Assembly (NCBI GenBank): GCA_937951935.1
Contig: CALGAM010000073.1
Coordinates: 1-25,478 of the forward strand
Origin: an uncultured Micromonospora sp.
GTDB lineage: Bacteria; Actinomycetota; Actinomycetes; Mycobacteriales; Micromonosporaceae
Direction of reading: 5' to 3'
DNA length: 25,478 nucleotides
How positions within the stretch are numbered: position 1 is the first letter of the stretch; the number at the start of each line of letters is the position of its first letter. Position numbers and translations under genes: made by a program. Positions 7,431-15,206 of this stretch are shown in pieces. Under the pieces are notes generated by a model. The model was not told where the DNA came from. It saw only the letters and a list, made by a program, of their open reading frames with translations, and searched no databases.

Positions 7431-8291
7431 TCAGGCGGCCCGGGCGGTGAACCGGTCTCCGACCCGGTCGACCACCAGCGGCACGCCGAACGTCTTCGAC
7501 AGGTGCTCCCCGGTGATCGTCTCCGTGATCGGCCCCTGCGCCACGATGCCGCCCTCACGCAGCAGCAGCGCGTGGGTGAATCCCGGCGGGATCTCCTCGA
7601 CGTGGTGGGTGACCAGCACCAGCGCGGGCGAGTCCGCGTCGTGGGCCAACTCGGCCAGCCGGGCCACCAGATCCTCCCGGCCGCCCAGGTCGAGGCCGGC
7701 CGCCGGCTCGTCGAGCAGCAGCAGCTCCGGGTCGGTCATCAGCGCCCGGGCGATCTGCACCCGCTTCCGCTCGCCCTCCGACAGGGTGCCGTACCGCCGG
7801 TCGGCCAGCGCGGCCACACCGAGCTGGCCGAGCAGCGCGTTCGCGCGTGCCTCGTCCAGCTCGTCGTACTGCTCGCGCCAGCGGCCGACCACCGACCAGG
7901 CGGCGGTCAGCACCACGTCCCGGACCCGTTCGTCGGCCGGGATCCGCTCCGCCAGCAGGGCTGTGGTCAGGCCGATCCGGGTACGCAGCTCGGAGAGATC
8001 GACGCGGCCGACGCGCTCACCGAGCACGTGCACCACCCCGGTGGTCGGGTGCAGCCGCGCCGCCGCCAGGTTCAGCAGCGTCGTCTTCCCCGCGCCGTTC
8101 GGCCCCAGCACGACCCACCGCTCGGCGGCCGTCACCCGCCAGGTCAGGTCATCGAGCAGCGCGTTCCCGGAGCGCATGACGGTGACCCGGTGCAGGTCGA
8201 TCACCACGTCCGGGCCCGGCGGCGGTACGTCGTCACCGGCGTCGGTGCCCGCTGCGGCACCGGCGGAGAGGTAAACGGGGTTGTCACGCAC
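7431..8291 (-). CDS. Stand-alone ABC transporter ATP-binding protein
   Basis: A 286-residue cytoplasmic ATPase with Walker A GPNGAGKTT, the ABC signature LSEGERKRV, Walker B LLLLDEPAAGLD and the switch His in VTHHVEEIP. The Q-loop region reads RIGLTTALL, without the usual Gln. The architecture resembles the YlmA/ModF-like group of ATPases often found without a permease, and none lies nearby. What it transports, or whether it acts in transport at all, is unknown. The start is uncertain: the frame stays open to 8411. The GTG at 8291 follows a GGATGG repeat and gives MRDNPVYLSAG. A later start at the conserved VVIDLHRVTV segment near 8205 is also possible. It converges on the luciferase-like gene. 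Confidence 0.9.
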   Translation of the reverse strand: MRDNPVYLSAGAAAGTDAGDDVPPPGPDVVIDLHRVTVMRSGNALLDDLTWRVTAAERWVVLGPNGAGKTTLLNLAAARLHPTTGVVHVLGERVGRVDLSELRTRIGLTTALLAERIPADERVRDVVLTAAWSVVGRWREQYDELDEARANALLGQLGVAALADRRYGTLSEGERKRVQIARALMTDPELLLLDEPAAGLDLGGREDLVARLAELAHDADSPALVLVTHHVEEIPPGFTHALLLREGGIVAQGPITETITGEHLSKTFGVPLVVDRVGDRFTARAA

Positions 8292-8390
8292 CCATCCATC
8301 CAACCACGCACCCGACCGTCCCTCACGGGACCCTCCGGGCCGCCCGCGCGGGGTGGTCGCCGGGCGTGGCCCGGCCCTCGCGGCCCGGTG

Positions 8391-8430
8391 GTGGGCGGGC
8401 CCACGCCCCACGCGGCGCGGGCCCGCCCAC
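8391..8430 (-). terminator. Strong hairpin after the amidase gene
   Basis: Arms GTGGGCGGGCCC (8391-8402) and GGGCCCGCCCAC (8419-8430) are perfectly complementary over 12 bp around a 16-base loop. The hairpin begins seven bases beyond the amidase stop codon in the direction of transcription. It has no U-tract, as is common for terminators in high-GC actinomycetes. It would also insulate the downstream ABC ATPase gene. Confidence 0.7.
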
Positions 8431-8436
8431 GTCGCG

Positions 8437-10035
8437 TCAGACCCGGGTGATCCGGACCGCGTCGGCGATCACCAGCCCGGTGCCGGCGGTCCACCGGCTC
8501 ACCCCCACCTTGTTGCCCTCGCCGGCGGCCAGGGTGAAGGTGCCCAGGTTGCGCCACGTCCCACCGCCGGAGCGCTGGTCGACGTAGACGGTCTGGTTAC
8601 CGCTCGGCGTGACGATGATGTAGGGCGCGGCGCTGTTGTAGCCGGAGTTGGCCGGGTACCAGACCTCGACGCGGTAGCTGGCCGTGGCCGGGATGTTCGC
8701 CCGGTACCAGGCCGGGTCGCTGGCCGCGACCGGGTCGGCGAACCGGTAGTCGGAGCCGTACCGCTGGCTGGAGTAGCTGGACGTACCCCAGTTGCTGCTG
8801 GCGGTGAACGCCCCGGAGGTGCTGTTGTCGATGGTCACCGACCAGCTCGGCGACGGGTTGCTCGAACCGGTGACGAGCTGCATGTAGTAGGTCCAGTTCC
8901 AGTTCGGCCCCGGGTCGGTGTGGGTCGCCCCGGGCACCTGGTTGTGGCCGATGATGTGGCTACGGTCCTTCGGGATGCCGTACCGGTCGCAGAGGTGGCG
9001 GGTCAGCGCGGCCGAGGAGCGGTACATGGCGTCGGTGAACCAGGACGCCTGGTTGACGTAGCCCTCGTGCTCGATGCCGATCGACTGGGTGTTGTACGTC
9101 CAGTTGCCGGCGTGCCAGGCGATGTCCTTGTCCCGGACCGACTGGGTCACCGCGCCGTCCGAGGAACGGACCACGTAGTGCGCGCTGACCTGGGCCGAGG
9201 GGTTCTGGAACCAGCTGATCGTGCCGGCGTACGACCCCTGGGCCACGTGGATCACCACGTAGTTGATCTGGTACGTCGACTCGCGGTTGGAGACGGTGTA
9301 GTTGGCCGAGTGCGCCGGAGCCCAGGCGGCCGGCCCGTAGTCGGTGCTCATGATGCCCACGCCGTCCGTGCTGCCCAGCGGGGCGACGTTGGCCAGGGCA
9401 CCCCGCTCGGGGGCGACCTTCCGGGGCGCGAGGCGGACCGGCCCGCCGTCGGTGGCGGCGTCGACGCCGGTGGCGAGCAGGTCGTAGACGGCGTCGGCGT
9501 AGAGCCGGGCGACGGCCGGGTCGCTCGCGCCGCCGTACCGGGCGACGACGCCGTACCAGCGGTTGACGTCGGCGCGTTGGGCGGCGGTCAGCCCGGCGGC
9601 GTCGGCGTACGAGCGCAGCACCGCGGCCGCCCCGGTGATGTTGGCGGCGGTGTCGGTTCGCAGGGTCGCCGCGTCGAGGCCGGTCAGCGTGACCGCCTCG
9701 TCCAGGGTCCGCACCTGCGGGTTGCTGGCCAGGTGCATCACACCGTAGCCGTTGGAGGCGCTCGGCGCCCCGGCGTGGCCGTCGAGGTGGGTCTCGGCGT
9801 AGCCGAGGGCGACCAGCAGGTCGCGGGGTACGTCGTAGCGGGCCGCCGCCCGCTCGAAGGCGGTCGCCATCGGCCCGGACCGGGCGGGCAGGACGCCGGC
9901 CGACGGTCCGCCCACCCCGTCGCTGCCGGCGGGGCGGGCGGCCGCCGCCTGACCGGTCACGCCGAGGGTGAGGGAGGCGATGAGTGCGGCACCGAGCAGG
10001 TGGCTCAGGCGCGGCTGGAGATGCCGAACGGTCAC
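8437..10035 (-). CDS. Secreted N-acetylmuramoyl-L-alanine amidase with golvesin-like C-terminal domain
   Basis: A 532-residue exported cell-wall hydrolase. A signal peptide is visible: basic VTVRHLQPRLSH, hydrophobic core LLGAALIASLTLGV, and likely cleavage after an Ala-rich stretch near residue 33. A helical domain (about 55-190) follows, with FERAAARYDVPRDLLVALGYAETH, reminiscent of lytic-transglycosylase folds. Next is an Amidase_2 domain (about 240-390) with zinc-ligand segments YVVIHVAQG and GATHTDPGP and the active-site region SIGIEHEG. The C-terminal 130 residues (Ser/Tyr-rich, YRVEVWYPANSGYN...YVDQ, ending VIADAVRITRV) match golvesin C-terminal-like beta-sandwich domains, probably carbohydrate- or wall-binding. 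It should cleave the MurNAc-L-Ala bond outside the cell. GTG 10035 is chosen because AGGAG lies five bases before it; the open frame begins at 10056. Confidence 0.9.
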   Translation of the reverse strand: MTVRHLQPRLSHLLGAALIASLTLGVTGQAAAARPAGSDGVGGPSAGVLPARSGPMATAFERAAARYDVPRDLLVALGYAETHLDGHAGAPSASNGYGVMHLASNPQVRTLDEAVTLTGLDAATLRTDTAANITGAAAVLRSYADAAGLTAAQRADVNRWYGVVARYGGASDPAVARLYADAVYDLLATGVDAATDGGPVRLAPRKVAPERGALANVAPLGSTDGVGIMSTDYGPAAWAPAHSANYTVSNRESTYQINYVVIHVAQGSYAGTISWFQNPSAQVSAHYVVRSSDGAVTQSVRDKDIAWHAGNWTYNTQSIGIEHEGYVNQASWFTDAMYRSSAALTRHLCDRYGIPKDRSHIIGHNQVPGATHTDPGPNWNWTYYMQLVTGSSNPSPSWSVTIDNSTSGAFTASSNWGTSSYSSQRYGSDYRFADPVAASDPAWYRANIPATASYRVEVWYPANSGYNSAAPYIIVTPSGNQTVYVDQRSGGGTWRNLGTFTLAAGEGNKVGVSRWTAGTGLVIADAVRITRV

Positions 10036-10352
10036 GGTCACTCCTCTCGGGTGCACGGACGCCCTGGGGGTGTGGGCGCCGGTGGCCGTACCGTATAGTG
10101 TTGCATTCGTCTATGTCGAGAGATTGCACTCGACTGACGATTGATGAAAACTATCTACATGTCGCGCGGACGGGTGTGCCCAGGCTCCGGTGTGTCCCGT
10201 GTGTGGGCGGTGACGGCGACGGCGTGGGCCACCGGCCGGCGCCGGCCTGGTCCAGCCCGGACACCCGCGCGGCGGACCGCCCGATGTGGGCAACGTCACG
10301 ACCCGGTCGACGATGCGCGTCGTCACCCGGCCGACGCCGCCGCGACCGCGGC
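10036..10352. promoter_or_regulatory. Intergenic leader of the amidase gene, AT-richer promoter region
   Basis: No gene is seen in this 317-bp gap. Bases 10092-10165 are clearly less GC-rich than their surroundings and probably hold the amidase promoter. On the minus strand TCGACA and TATACG are separated by 16 bp, a plausible but imperfect -35/-10 pair. An inverted repeat GTCGAG/CTCGAC with an eight-base spacer (10115-10134) overlaps this -35 and could be an operator. Further out, at 10234-10247, GGCCGGCGCCGGCC is a perfect 14-bp palindrome 106 bp past the ROK gene's stop and may help end its transcript. I looked for a c-di-AMP (ydaO) riboswitch, common before wall hydrolases, and did not see one. 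Confidence 0.4.
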
Positions 10353-11528
10353 TCAGTCGACGGTGGACCCGAAGACCTCGTCGCGGACCGCGTCGAGTGC
10401 GACCCGCAGGGCACCACGCAGCACCGGCTCCTCGGTCAGCTCGGTCGGCACCACCCGGGGCGCGACCAGGGTGATGGCCGCCACCTCGTGCTGCACCCGG
10501 TCGGCCAGCGCGGTACCACCGGCCTGGCCGACCTCGCCGGCCAGCACCACCAGTGGCGGGTCGAGTACGACACAGCTACTGGCCACCCCCAGCGCCAGTC
10601 GACGTGCCACCTCGTCGAGCACCGGGCCACCGGCCGTGCCCGCGGCGATCGCGGCCCGGATCGCGTCCGCGGCCGAGCCGGCCCGGAAGCCGCGCTCGCG
10701 CGCCACCGCGCGGATGGCGTCCGCCCCGGCCAGTTGCCCGAACGGAGGCTTCGCCCGCCGGGAGGCGTCCCGGTGAATCTCCGCTCCCGGCACCGGCAGG
10801 TACCCGATCTCGCCCGCCGCGCCGGTGCTGCCGCGGTGCAGCCGCCCGTTCAGCATGATCGCCAGACCGATGCCGACACCCAGCCACACCAGGACGAAGT
10901 CCGTCACCCCGCGCGCCGCCCCCGACTCCGCCTCGGCGACGGCGGCCAGGTTGACGTCGTTCTCGAAGACGACGGTGGTGTCGAGATCCTCGCGCAGCGC
11001 GGCGAGGAGGCCACGGTGCCAGCGCGGCAGGTTGAACGCGAAGGTGATGTCCCCGGTGTTCGGGTCGACCAGACCCGGCGTACCGAGTACCACCCGGCGG
11101 ACGCCGCCGAGGTCGACGCGGGCCTCACTCGCCGCCTGCACCACCGCGTTGTGGACCACGCCGACCGGGTCGTCGGTGTCGCGGGTCGACTGTTCCACCC
11201 GGCCGATCACCTCGCCGGTGATGTCGGCGCAGGCGGCCACCACCCGGTCCGGTCCGACGTCGACACCGACCACGTACGCGCTCTCCGGCCGTACGGCGTA
11301 GAGCTGGGCGTTCGGGCCCCGCCCGCCGGCCTGTTCGCCGACCCGGGTCACCAGGCCCCGCTCCTCCAGCCGTTCCACGAGCTGGGAGGCGGTGACCTTG
11401 GACAGCCCGGTCAACTCACCCAGCTGCGCACGGGTGAGCGGACCCCGCGTGAGCAACAGCTCCAGCGCCGCGCGGTCGTTGAGAGCGCGGAGCAGACGGG
11501 GGGTACCGGGCAACCGGGTGTTGGCCAT
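10353..11528 (-). CDS. ROK-family transcriptional regulator
   Basis: A 391-residue sugar-responsive repressor. The N-terminal winged helix (about residues 12-65) reads LLLTRGPLTRAQLGELTGLSKVTASQLVERLEERGLV. The ROK sugar-kinase-like domain follows, with VGVDVGPDRVVAACADITG, GTPGLVDPNTGDI and FENDVNLAAVAE. The usual zinc-binding CxCGxxGCxE motif of ROK proteins is absent: the equivalent region after GEIGYLPVPG contains no cysteines (HRDASRRAKPPFGQLAGADA). The ATG is preceded by AGAGGA. It diverges from the GH3 gene, and an inverted repeat sits in the shared promoter region. A role in controlling the NagZ-like gene and itself is therefore likely, with an amino sugar or cell-wall fragment as effector; both points are inference. 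Confidence 0.92.
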   Translation of the reverse strand: MANTRLPGTPRLLRALNDRAALELLLTRGPLTRAQLGELTGLSKVTASQLVERLEERGLVTRVGEQAGGRGPNAQLYAVRPESAYVVGVDVGPDRVVAACADITGEVIGRVEQSTRDTDDPVGVVHNAVVQAASEARVDLGGVRRVVLGTPGLVDPNTGDITFAFNLPRWHRGLLAALREDLDTTVVFENDVNLAAVAEAESGAARGVTDFVLVWLGVGIGLAIMLNGRLHRGSTGAAGEIGYLPVPGAEIHRDASRRAKPPFGQLAGADAIRAVARERGFRAGSAADAIRAAIAAGTAGGPVLDEVARRLALGVASSCVVLDPPLVVLAGEVGQAGGTALADRVQHEVAAITLVAPRVVPTELTEEPVLRGALRVALDAVRDEVFGSTVD

Positions 11529-11542
11529 CGCGTCCTCTTACT

Positions 11543-11560
11543 TTAGGTAAGGTTTCCTAA
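11543..11560. promoter_or_regulatory. Inverted-repeat operator between the ROK and GH3 genes
   Basis: TTAGGTAAGGTTTCCTAA has TTAGG/CCTAA arms; on the other strand it reads TTAGGAAACCTTACCTAA. It lies 15 bp before the ROK start codon, in an AT-rich patch that must hold the promoter. The form resembles TTAGGAAA-TTTCCTAA repeats often seen beside sugar-hydrolase genes in Micromonosporaceae, a recollection I cannot verify here. Autoregulation by the adjacent ROK protein is the simplest reading. Confidence 0.5.
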
Positions 11561-11798
11561 CCAACAGGCTAACGTTCATGGGAGTAGACGTAGCGTAATG
11601 GCCCGGAGGGCCGGACTCGCTAAGCCGATCCGGTGCCCTCACTCCCGGGACGGACCTCCCCGACCCCGACGCTCGGCGGTGGGCGACGGCCCGACGGGGG
11701 AGCAGCTCCGTCCGCCGACACGGCGGCCCGGTCACCGCCCCGCAGGCGGATCCGCTCCGGTACGCCACGTGCGCCCGCACCAGACCACAGGAGGATTC
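11561..11798 (+). promoter_or_regulatory. Long leader upstream of the GH3 gene
   Basis: The 238 bp between the operator and the GH3 start contain no convincing gene. The GH3 frame stays open through much of it, to 11598, but codes for Arg/Pro-rich sequence unlike the enzyme. The leader ends with AGGAGG at 11789-11794, four bases before the GTG, which fixes the start. Two further TAAC half-sites lie at 11558 and 11570. Confidence 0.45.
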
Positions 11799-13286
11799 GT
11801 GCCGATCGACCACGGGCTCCGCCGGCTCGCCCTGGGTACGCTGCTCGCCGCCTTTCCCGGGACCACCCCGCCCGGCTGGGCGCTCGACCTCGTCGCCGAG
11901 GGCCTGGCCGGACACACCCTGTTCGGTCGGAACATCGGTCGTCCCGACCAGGTCGCCGCACTCACCGCCGCGCTGCGCGAGGCTCGGCCGGACGTCCTGG
12001 TGGCGGTCGACGAGGAGGGCGGGGACGTCACCCGGCTCGCCCACGCCACCGGCAGCCCCTACCCCGGCAACGCCGCCCTCGGCGTGGTCGGCGACGTCGC
12101 CCTGACCCGTCGGGTGTACCGCGCGATCGGTGACGACCTGGCGGCACTCGGGATCAACCTCAACCTCGCCCCGACCGTCGACGTCAACACCGCCGACGAC
12201 AACCCGATCATCGGCACCCGCTCGTTCGGTGCCGACCCGGCACAGGTCGCCGCGCACGCCGCGGCGGCGGTGGCGGGCCTGCAGGCGTCCGGGGTCGCCG
12301 CCTGCGCCAAACACTTCCCCGGGCACGGCGCCACGATCGCCGACTCACACCTGGAACTGCCCACCGTGGACGTACCGGTCGACGTGCTGCGAGGCCGCGA
12401 CCTGCCTCCCTTCGCGGCCGCGGTCGGCGCGGACGTCAAAGCGATCATGACCGCCCACATCCGGGTGCCCGCGCTGACCGGCGACGACCCCGCCACGTTC
12501 AGCCGCGCCGTCCTGGTCGACCTGCTCCGCACCGAGTACGCCTTCGCGGGGGCGGTCCTCACCGACGCGTTGGAGATGAGGGGCGCCGCGGCGACCGCCG
12601 GTGGTGTCGGGCCCGCCGCCGTCCGGGCCCTCGCCGCCGGCGCGGATCTGCTCTGCATCGGCGCCCAGGTCGACGCCGACCTGGTCGAGGCGGTGGTCGC
12701 CGAGATCGTGGCGGCGCTGCGCGACGGGCGACTCGCCGTCTCCCGCGTCGAGGAGGCCGCCGAGCGGGTGGCCGCCCTGGCCGCCTGGGCGCGGGTCGAC
12801 GACGCCCGGGGCGCCGACGCCCGGAGCACCACCGGCCCGGACGGCGAGCCGGGTGAGGCGGCGCTCGGCTACGCCGCCGCCCGGCGCGCCGTCCGCGTCG
12901 AGGGTGTGGTGGAGCACCTGGACAACCCCCTGGTGGTGCAGCTCTTCTCCGCCTCGACGATCGCCGAGGGGCGCGTGCCGTGGGGCCTCGGGCCGCACCT
13001 TGACGGCATCGAGCAGCTCCGGGTCGTCGCCACCGAGGTCGACGCCGACAGCCTGCGTGCCCGGGCCGGCGGTCGGCCGATCGTGCTGGTCGGCCGACGG
13101 CTGCACCAGCTACCCGGCGGGCCGGAGCTCATCGAGGACCTGGCCGCCCGCCACCCGGTCACCGTCGTGGAGATGGGCTGGCCGTCGGGCTGGCGGCCGG
13201 CCGGCGCCCGCGCGGTCGTCATGACGTACGGCGCCAGTCACGCCAACGGTCGGGCCGCCGCCGAGGCCCTCGGCCTGGCCGGCTGA
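11799..13286 (+). CDS. nagZ: Glycoside hydrolase family 3, NagZ-like beta-N-acetylglucosaminidase
   Basis: A 495-residue enzyme without a signal peptide. The NagZ signature KHFPGHGATIADSH is intact; in this family its His in the D-S-H triplet is the general acid/base. LTDALEMRG carries the Asp nucleophile. LVAVDEEGGDVTRL and the N-terminal GHTLFGRNIG match the (beta/alpha)8 barrel. The C-terminal 130 residues after SRVEEAAERVAALAAW form an extra domain, as in other actinobacterial members; proteobacterial NagZ is only about 340 residues. It would release N-acetylglucosamine from muropeptides or from chitin fragments inside the cell. GTG 11799 has a near-ideal AGGAGG. The divergent ROK repressor and the nearby amidase support wall or amino-sugar turnover. 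A hairpin follows the stop. Confidence 0.9.
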   Translation: MPIDHGLRRLALGTLLAAFPGTTPPGWALDLVAEGLAGHTLFGRNIGRPDQVAALTAALREARPDVLVAVDEEGGDVTRLAHATGSPYPGNAALGVVGDVALTRRVYRAIGDDLAALGINLNLAPTVDVNTADDNPIIGTRSFGADPAQVAAHAAAAVAGLQASGVAACAKHFPGHGATIADSHLELPTVDVPVDVLRGRDLPPFAAAVGADVKAIMTAHIRVPALTGDDPATFSRAVLVDLLRTEYAFAGAVLTDALEMRGAAATAGGVGPAAVRALAAGADLLCIGAQVDADLVEAVVAEIVAALRDGRLAVSRVEEAAERVAALAAWARVDDARGADARSTTGPDGEPGEAALGYAAARRAVRVEGVVEHLDNPLVVQLFSASTIAEGRVPWGLGPHLDGIEQLRVVATEVDADSLRARAGGRPIVLVGRRLHQLPGGPELIEDLAARHPVTVVEMGWPSGWRPAGARAVVMTYGASHANGRAAAEALGLAG

Positions 13287-13324
13287 TCCAGTTTTTCTCA
13301 CTGGTCGGGAAAGTCGGTCAAGTA

Positions 13325-13343
13325 CCCGAACAGCCAGTTCGGG
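13325..13343 (+). terminator. Hairpin after the GH3 gene
   Basis: CCCGAAC (13325-13331) and GTTCGGG (13337-13343) pair perfectly over 7 bp around the loop AGCCA, 39 bases past the stop. A second weak hairpin CCAGT/ACTGG lies directly after the stop (13289-13305), and CCGGTA/TACCGG at 13376-13395 is a third. The remaining sequence to 13504 holds nothing I recognise. Confidence 0.55.
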
Positions 13344-13504
13344 CGGTTCCCCCGCCCGCTTGTGGCGCGACACAGCCGGTACGTAGCGTTACCGGGGTGG
13401 CGACGGCGAGGCCGCACCCGACCCGGCACATCTCGGCGCTGAGCTCGGCCTGGGAGAGGACGCGGGCCGTGGACCGCACCGCTTGCGGCGATCCATGGCC
13501 CGCG

Positions 13505-13527
13505 GGCGCCCCGGGGACCCCGGCGCC
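13505..13527 (-). terminator. GC-rich hairpin after the GNAT gene
   Basis: GGCGCC-cc-GGGG, a one-base loop, then CCCC-GGCGCC gives a ten-pair stem with a two-base bulge, 21 bases past the restored GNAT stop codon. Its place supports 13548 as the gene's original end rather than the longer frame to 13298. Confidence 0.45.
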
Positions 13528-13547
13528 GGGCCGGGCGACGGTCGAGA

Positions 13548-14263
13548 TCACGGGCGCCGTCCCGCGGTGATGCCGTAGGCGGACCAGCCGCGGTCGGGGA
13601 AGCCGGCCGCCTCGGCGACGCGGGCCGCGCCGGGATCGTCGGGGCGTGCAGGTAGGTCGGCACCAGGCCCTCGTCGAGGATCCGCCGTGCCGCCTGGGCC
13701 ACCAGCCGCCGGGCCAGCCCCTGTCCGCGGTACGCCGGCGCGGTGCCGACGGCCAGCTCGTGGCCGTACCCGTCGTGGCGTTTGATGCCCACCCCGGCGG
13801 CGTATCCGCCGTCCGGTGCCCACGCGACGAGCACCTCGCCGCCGAAGGGACGCAGCCAGTCCGGCACCGCCGGGTGGTCGTGATCCACCCACTCGCCGAG
13901 GTCGGGGCCGGGTGCCGGGGCGAGCGTGTACCGGAACACCGCCCGGTGGGCCGACCACCGTGGGCGGTCGAGTACGGCGGGCAGGCGGCGGAGGAACTCG
14001 GCCATCGGCAGCCGCGCCAGCGCGCGGACGGCGGCGGTGTACGCCGGTGGCACGGACAGCACCGTCCCGGCGGGGGTCCCGACACCGATCACCGGGTGGA
14101 TCGCCCCGTCCCAGCCCGGCTGGGTACGCCGGTCGGAGCCGACGACGTCCAGCGCCCGGCCCGGCGGCCACCGCCCCAGCCAGCGCACCAGGTGGTGGTG
14201 GAGGCGTCGGTCGGGCATCCGTCGCACGTCCGTCTCCGTCCCGGGCACGGCCGGGGAGGCCAC
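13548..14263 (-). pseudogene. GNAT N-acetyltransferase gene with a one-base frameshift
   Basis: The protein has a helical N-terminal part of about 110 residues and a GNAT domain with VLVAWAPDGGYAAGVGIKR, then the acetyl-CoA-binding motif A VGTAPAYRGQGLARRLVAQ. After PTYLHAP (near 13638-13645) the reading frame fails: it continues as Pro/Arg-rich sequence to a stop at 13298. The neighbouring frame gives DDPGAARVAEAAGFPDRGW and ends YGITAGRRP at 13548, exactly the expected GNAT C-terminus. One missing base, probably one G of a GG pair on the coding strand, explains this. The restored protein is 238 residues. It could be a true mutation or a sequencing error. The GTG start at 14263 is uncertain; ATG 14218 is possible. 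The substrate is unknown, and no operon partner is evident. Confidence 0.75.
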
Positions 14264-14431
14264 CCTCGGCGCACCCGACAGGGCCCGCAGTCCCCGGCCA
14301 GCCTATCGGGACGAGCGACAAAAATCGATATCTCTAGATGAAATCACCGAAGCCCGGGGATGCCACCCGAAACGGCCGGATGGCCGGACCGGGCCGGACG
14401 GCCGGGAACCCGCCCGGAGGACGAGGGACGT

Positions 14432-14483
14432 GCGCTCGAAGACGCGGTTGGAAGACGTGGCTGGAAGGCGGAGCTAGAAGACG
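14432..14483 (-). repeat. Four 13-bp tandem repeats spanning the ndk stop codon
   Basis: On the plus strand the units are GCGCTCGAAGACG, CGGTTGGAAGACG, TGGCTGGAAGGCG and GAGCTAGAAGACG, head to tail without gaps, each ending GAAGACG or GAAGGCG. A weaker fifth unit may precede them at about 14418-14430. The last unit contains the TAG stop and the final Val-Phe codons of the nucleoside diphosphate kinase gene; the others lie in its 3' untranslated region. Confidence 0.75.
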
Positions 14484-14968
14484 TAGCGCTCGGCCAGCGT
14501 CTGGTAGTCGAACTGCTCGTCGTCGGCGAACCAGAGCTGGGACTCGTACTTCGCCTCGTCCACGCTCCCCGAGGCGTGGACGAGGTTGGCGACCGCCTTG
14601 CCGGTCTCCTCGGCGTGCGCCTTCGACATGTGCGCGAAGTCGCCCCGGATGGTCCCCGGCGCGGCCTGGGCCGGGAACGTCGGCCCGATGATCCGGCGAA
14701 CGTTGGCCACCGCGTCCACCCCTTCGAGCAGCAGGGCGACGACCGGGCCCTGCTGCATGTAGGCGGCCGTGGCGTCGTAGACGCTCTTGCCGAACCGTTC
14801 CTCCAGGTCGAAGTAGTGCCTGCGGGTGAAGTCCGGGTCCATCTGCTTCATCTTCAGCCCGACGATCTTCAGCCCGGCGTCCTCGAAGCGCTGCACCAGT
14901 CGCCCGACCAACCCCCGCGCCACCGCGTCGGGCTTGAGCAGGACAAGAGTCCGTTCCGTGGCAGCCAC
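14474..14968 (-). CDS. ndk: Nucleoside diphosphate kinase, atypical long form
   Basis: A 164-residue cytoplasmic enzyme that moves the gamma-phosphate from ATP to NDPs through a phosphohistidine. It opens with ERTLVLLKPDAVARGLVGR, has GPVVALLLEG and APGTIRGDF, and the active-site His131 sits in NLVHASGS. Common bacterial Ndk has about 136-140 residues and the motif N-x-x-HGSDS. Here the motif is HASGS, and about ten extra residues (HMSKAHAEETGKAV) lie between TIRGDF and it, with an acidic C-terminal tail. This is a divergent subtype, possibly a second Ndk in the genome, gained by duplication or transfer. The start is GTG 14968, with GAGGAGGGG upstream; the open frame to 15112 is Arg/Pro-rich and rejected. 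The stop lies inside a tandem repeat. Confidence 0.92.
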   Translation of the reverse strand: MAATERTLVLLKPDAVARGLVGRLVQRFEDAGLKIVGLKMKQMDPDFTRRHYFDLEERFGKSVYDATAAYMQQGPVVALLLEGVDAVANVRRIIGPTFPAQAAPGTIRGDFAHMSKAHAEETGKAVANLVHASGSVDEAKYESQLWFADDEQFDYQTLAERYVF

Positions 14969-15206
14969 CGTGGCCCCTCCTCGATCAGGTGGTCCGGGCC
15001 GTCGTGAACTGGTTCCACCGGCTGCCCGAGGACGTGGCCGTCGGGTCGCCGCTCCAGCGACAGGCCGTTGGGACCACGATAGTAGTAGCCACCGGCGGCG
15101 AGACGGCCGCACCGGTGTGCCTCCGACGTGCGACTCCGGTCGACGGCAGCCCGGCCCGGGCTCCGGCCGGTGGCGGCCGCCCCGCGTGGCGTGCGAACCG
15201 TCCCCG
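14969..15206. other. Gap between the ndk and nitroreductase genes
   Basis: I support no gene in these 238 bp. A palindrome AGCCCGG-c-CCGGGCT (15148-15162), 45 bases past the nitroreductase stop, could act as its terminator, though the loop is very tight. TACTACTAT on the minus strand near 15080-15090 is a small AT-rich patch that may include a -10 for ndk. One minus-strand frame reads plausibly here (GYYYRGPNGLSLERRPDG) but runs on into ndk in a wrong frame and has no clear start. Confidence 0.3.

Noticed and set aside
8281..10098. A 605-codon plus-strand open frame over the amidase
   Set aside because: Val/Gly/Arg-rich shadow with no recognisable domain; the minus strand encodes a signal peptide and an Amidase_2 domain.
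10036..10352. c-di-AMP (ydaO) riboswitch before the amidase
   Set aside because: Searched by eye for the conserved core; not present, and the region lacks the expected length of paired elements.
11541..11562. Iron box (IdeR/DmdR type) in the ROK promoter
   Set aside because: The left half resembles TTAGGTTAG, but the right half and overall spacing do not fit the 19-bp consensus, and neither flanking gene is iron-related.
14992..15130. Possible small minus-strand gene containing GYYYRGPNGLSLERR
   Set aside because: No start with a ribosome-binding site, no family resemblance, and the frame runs on into ndk out of register.
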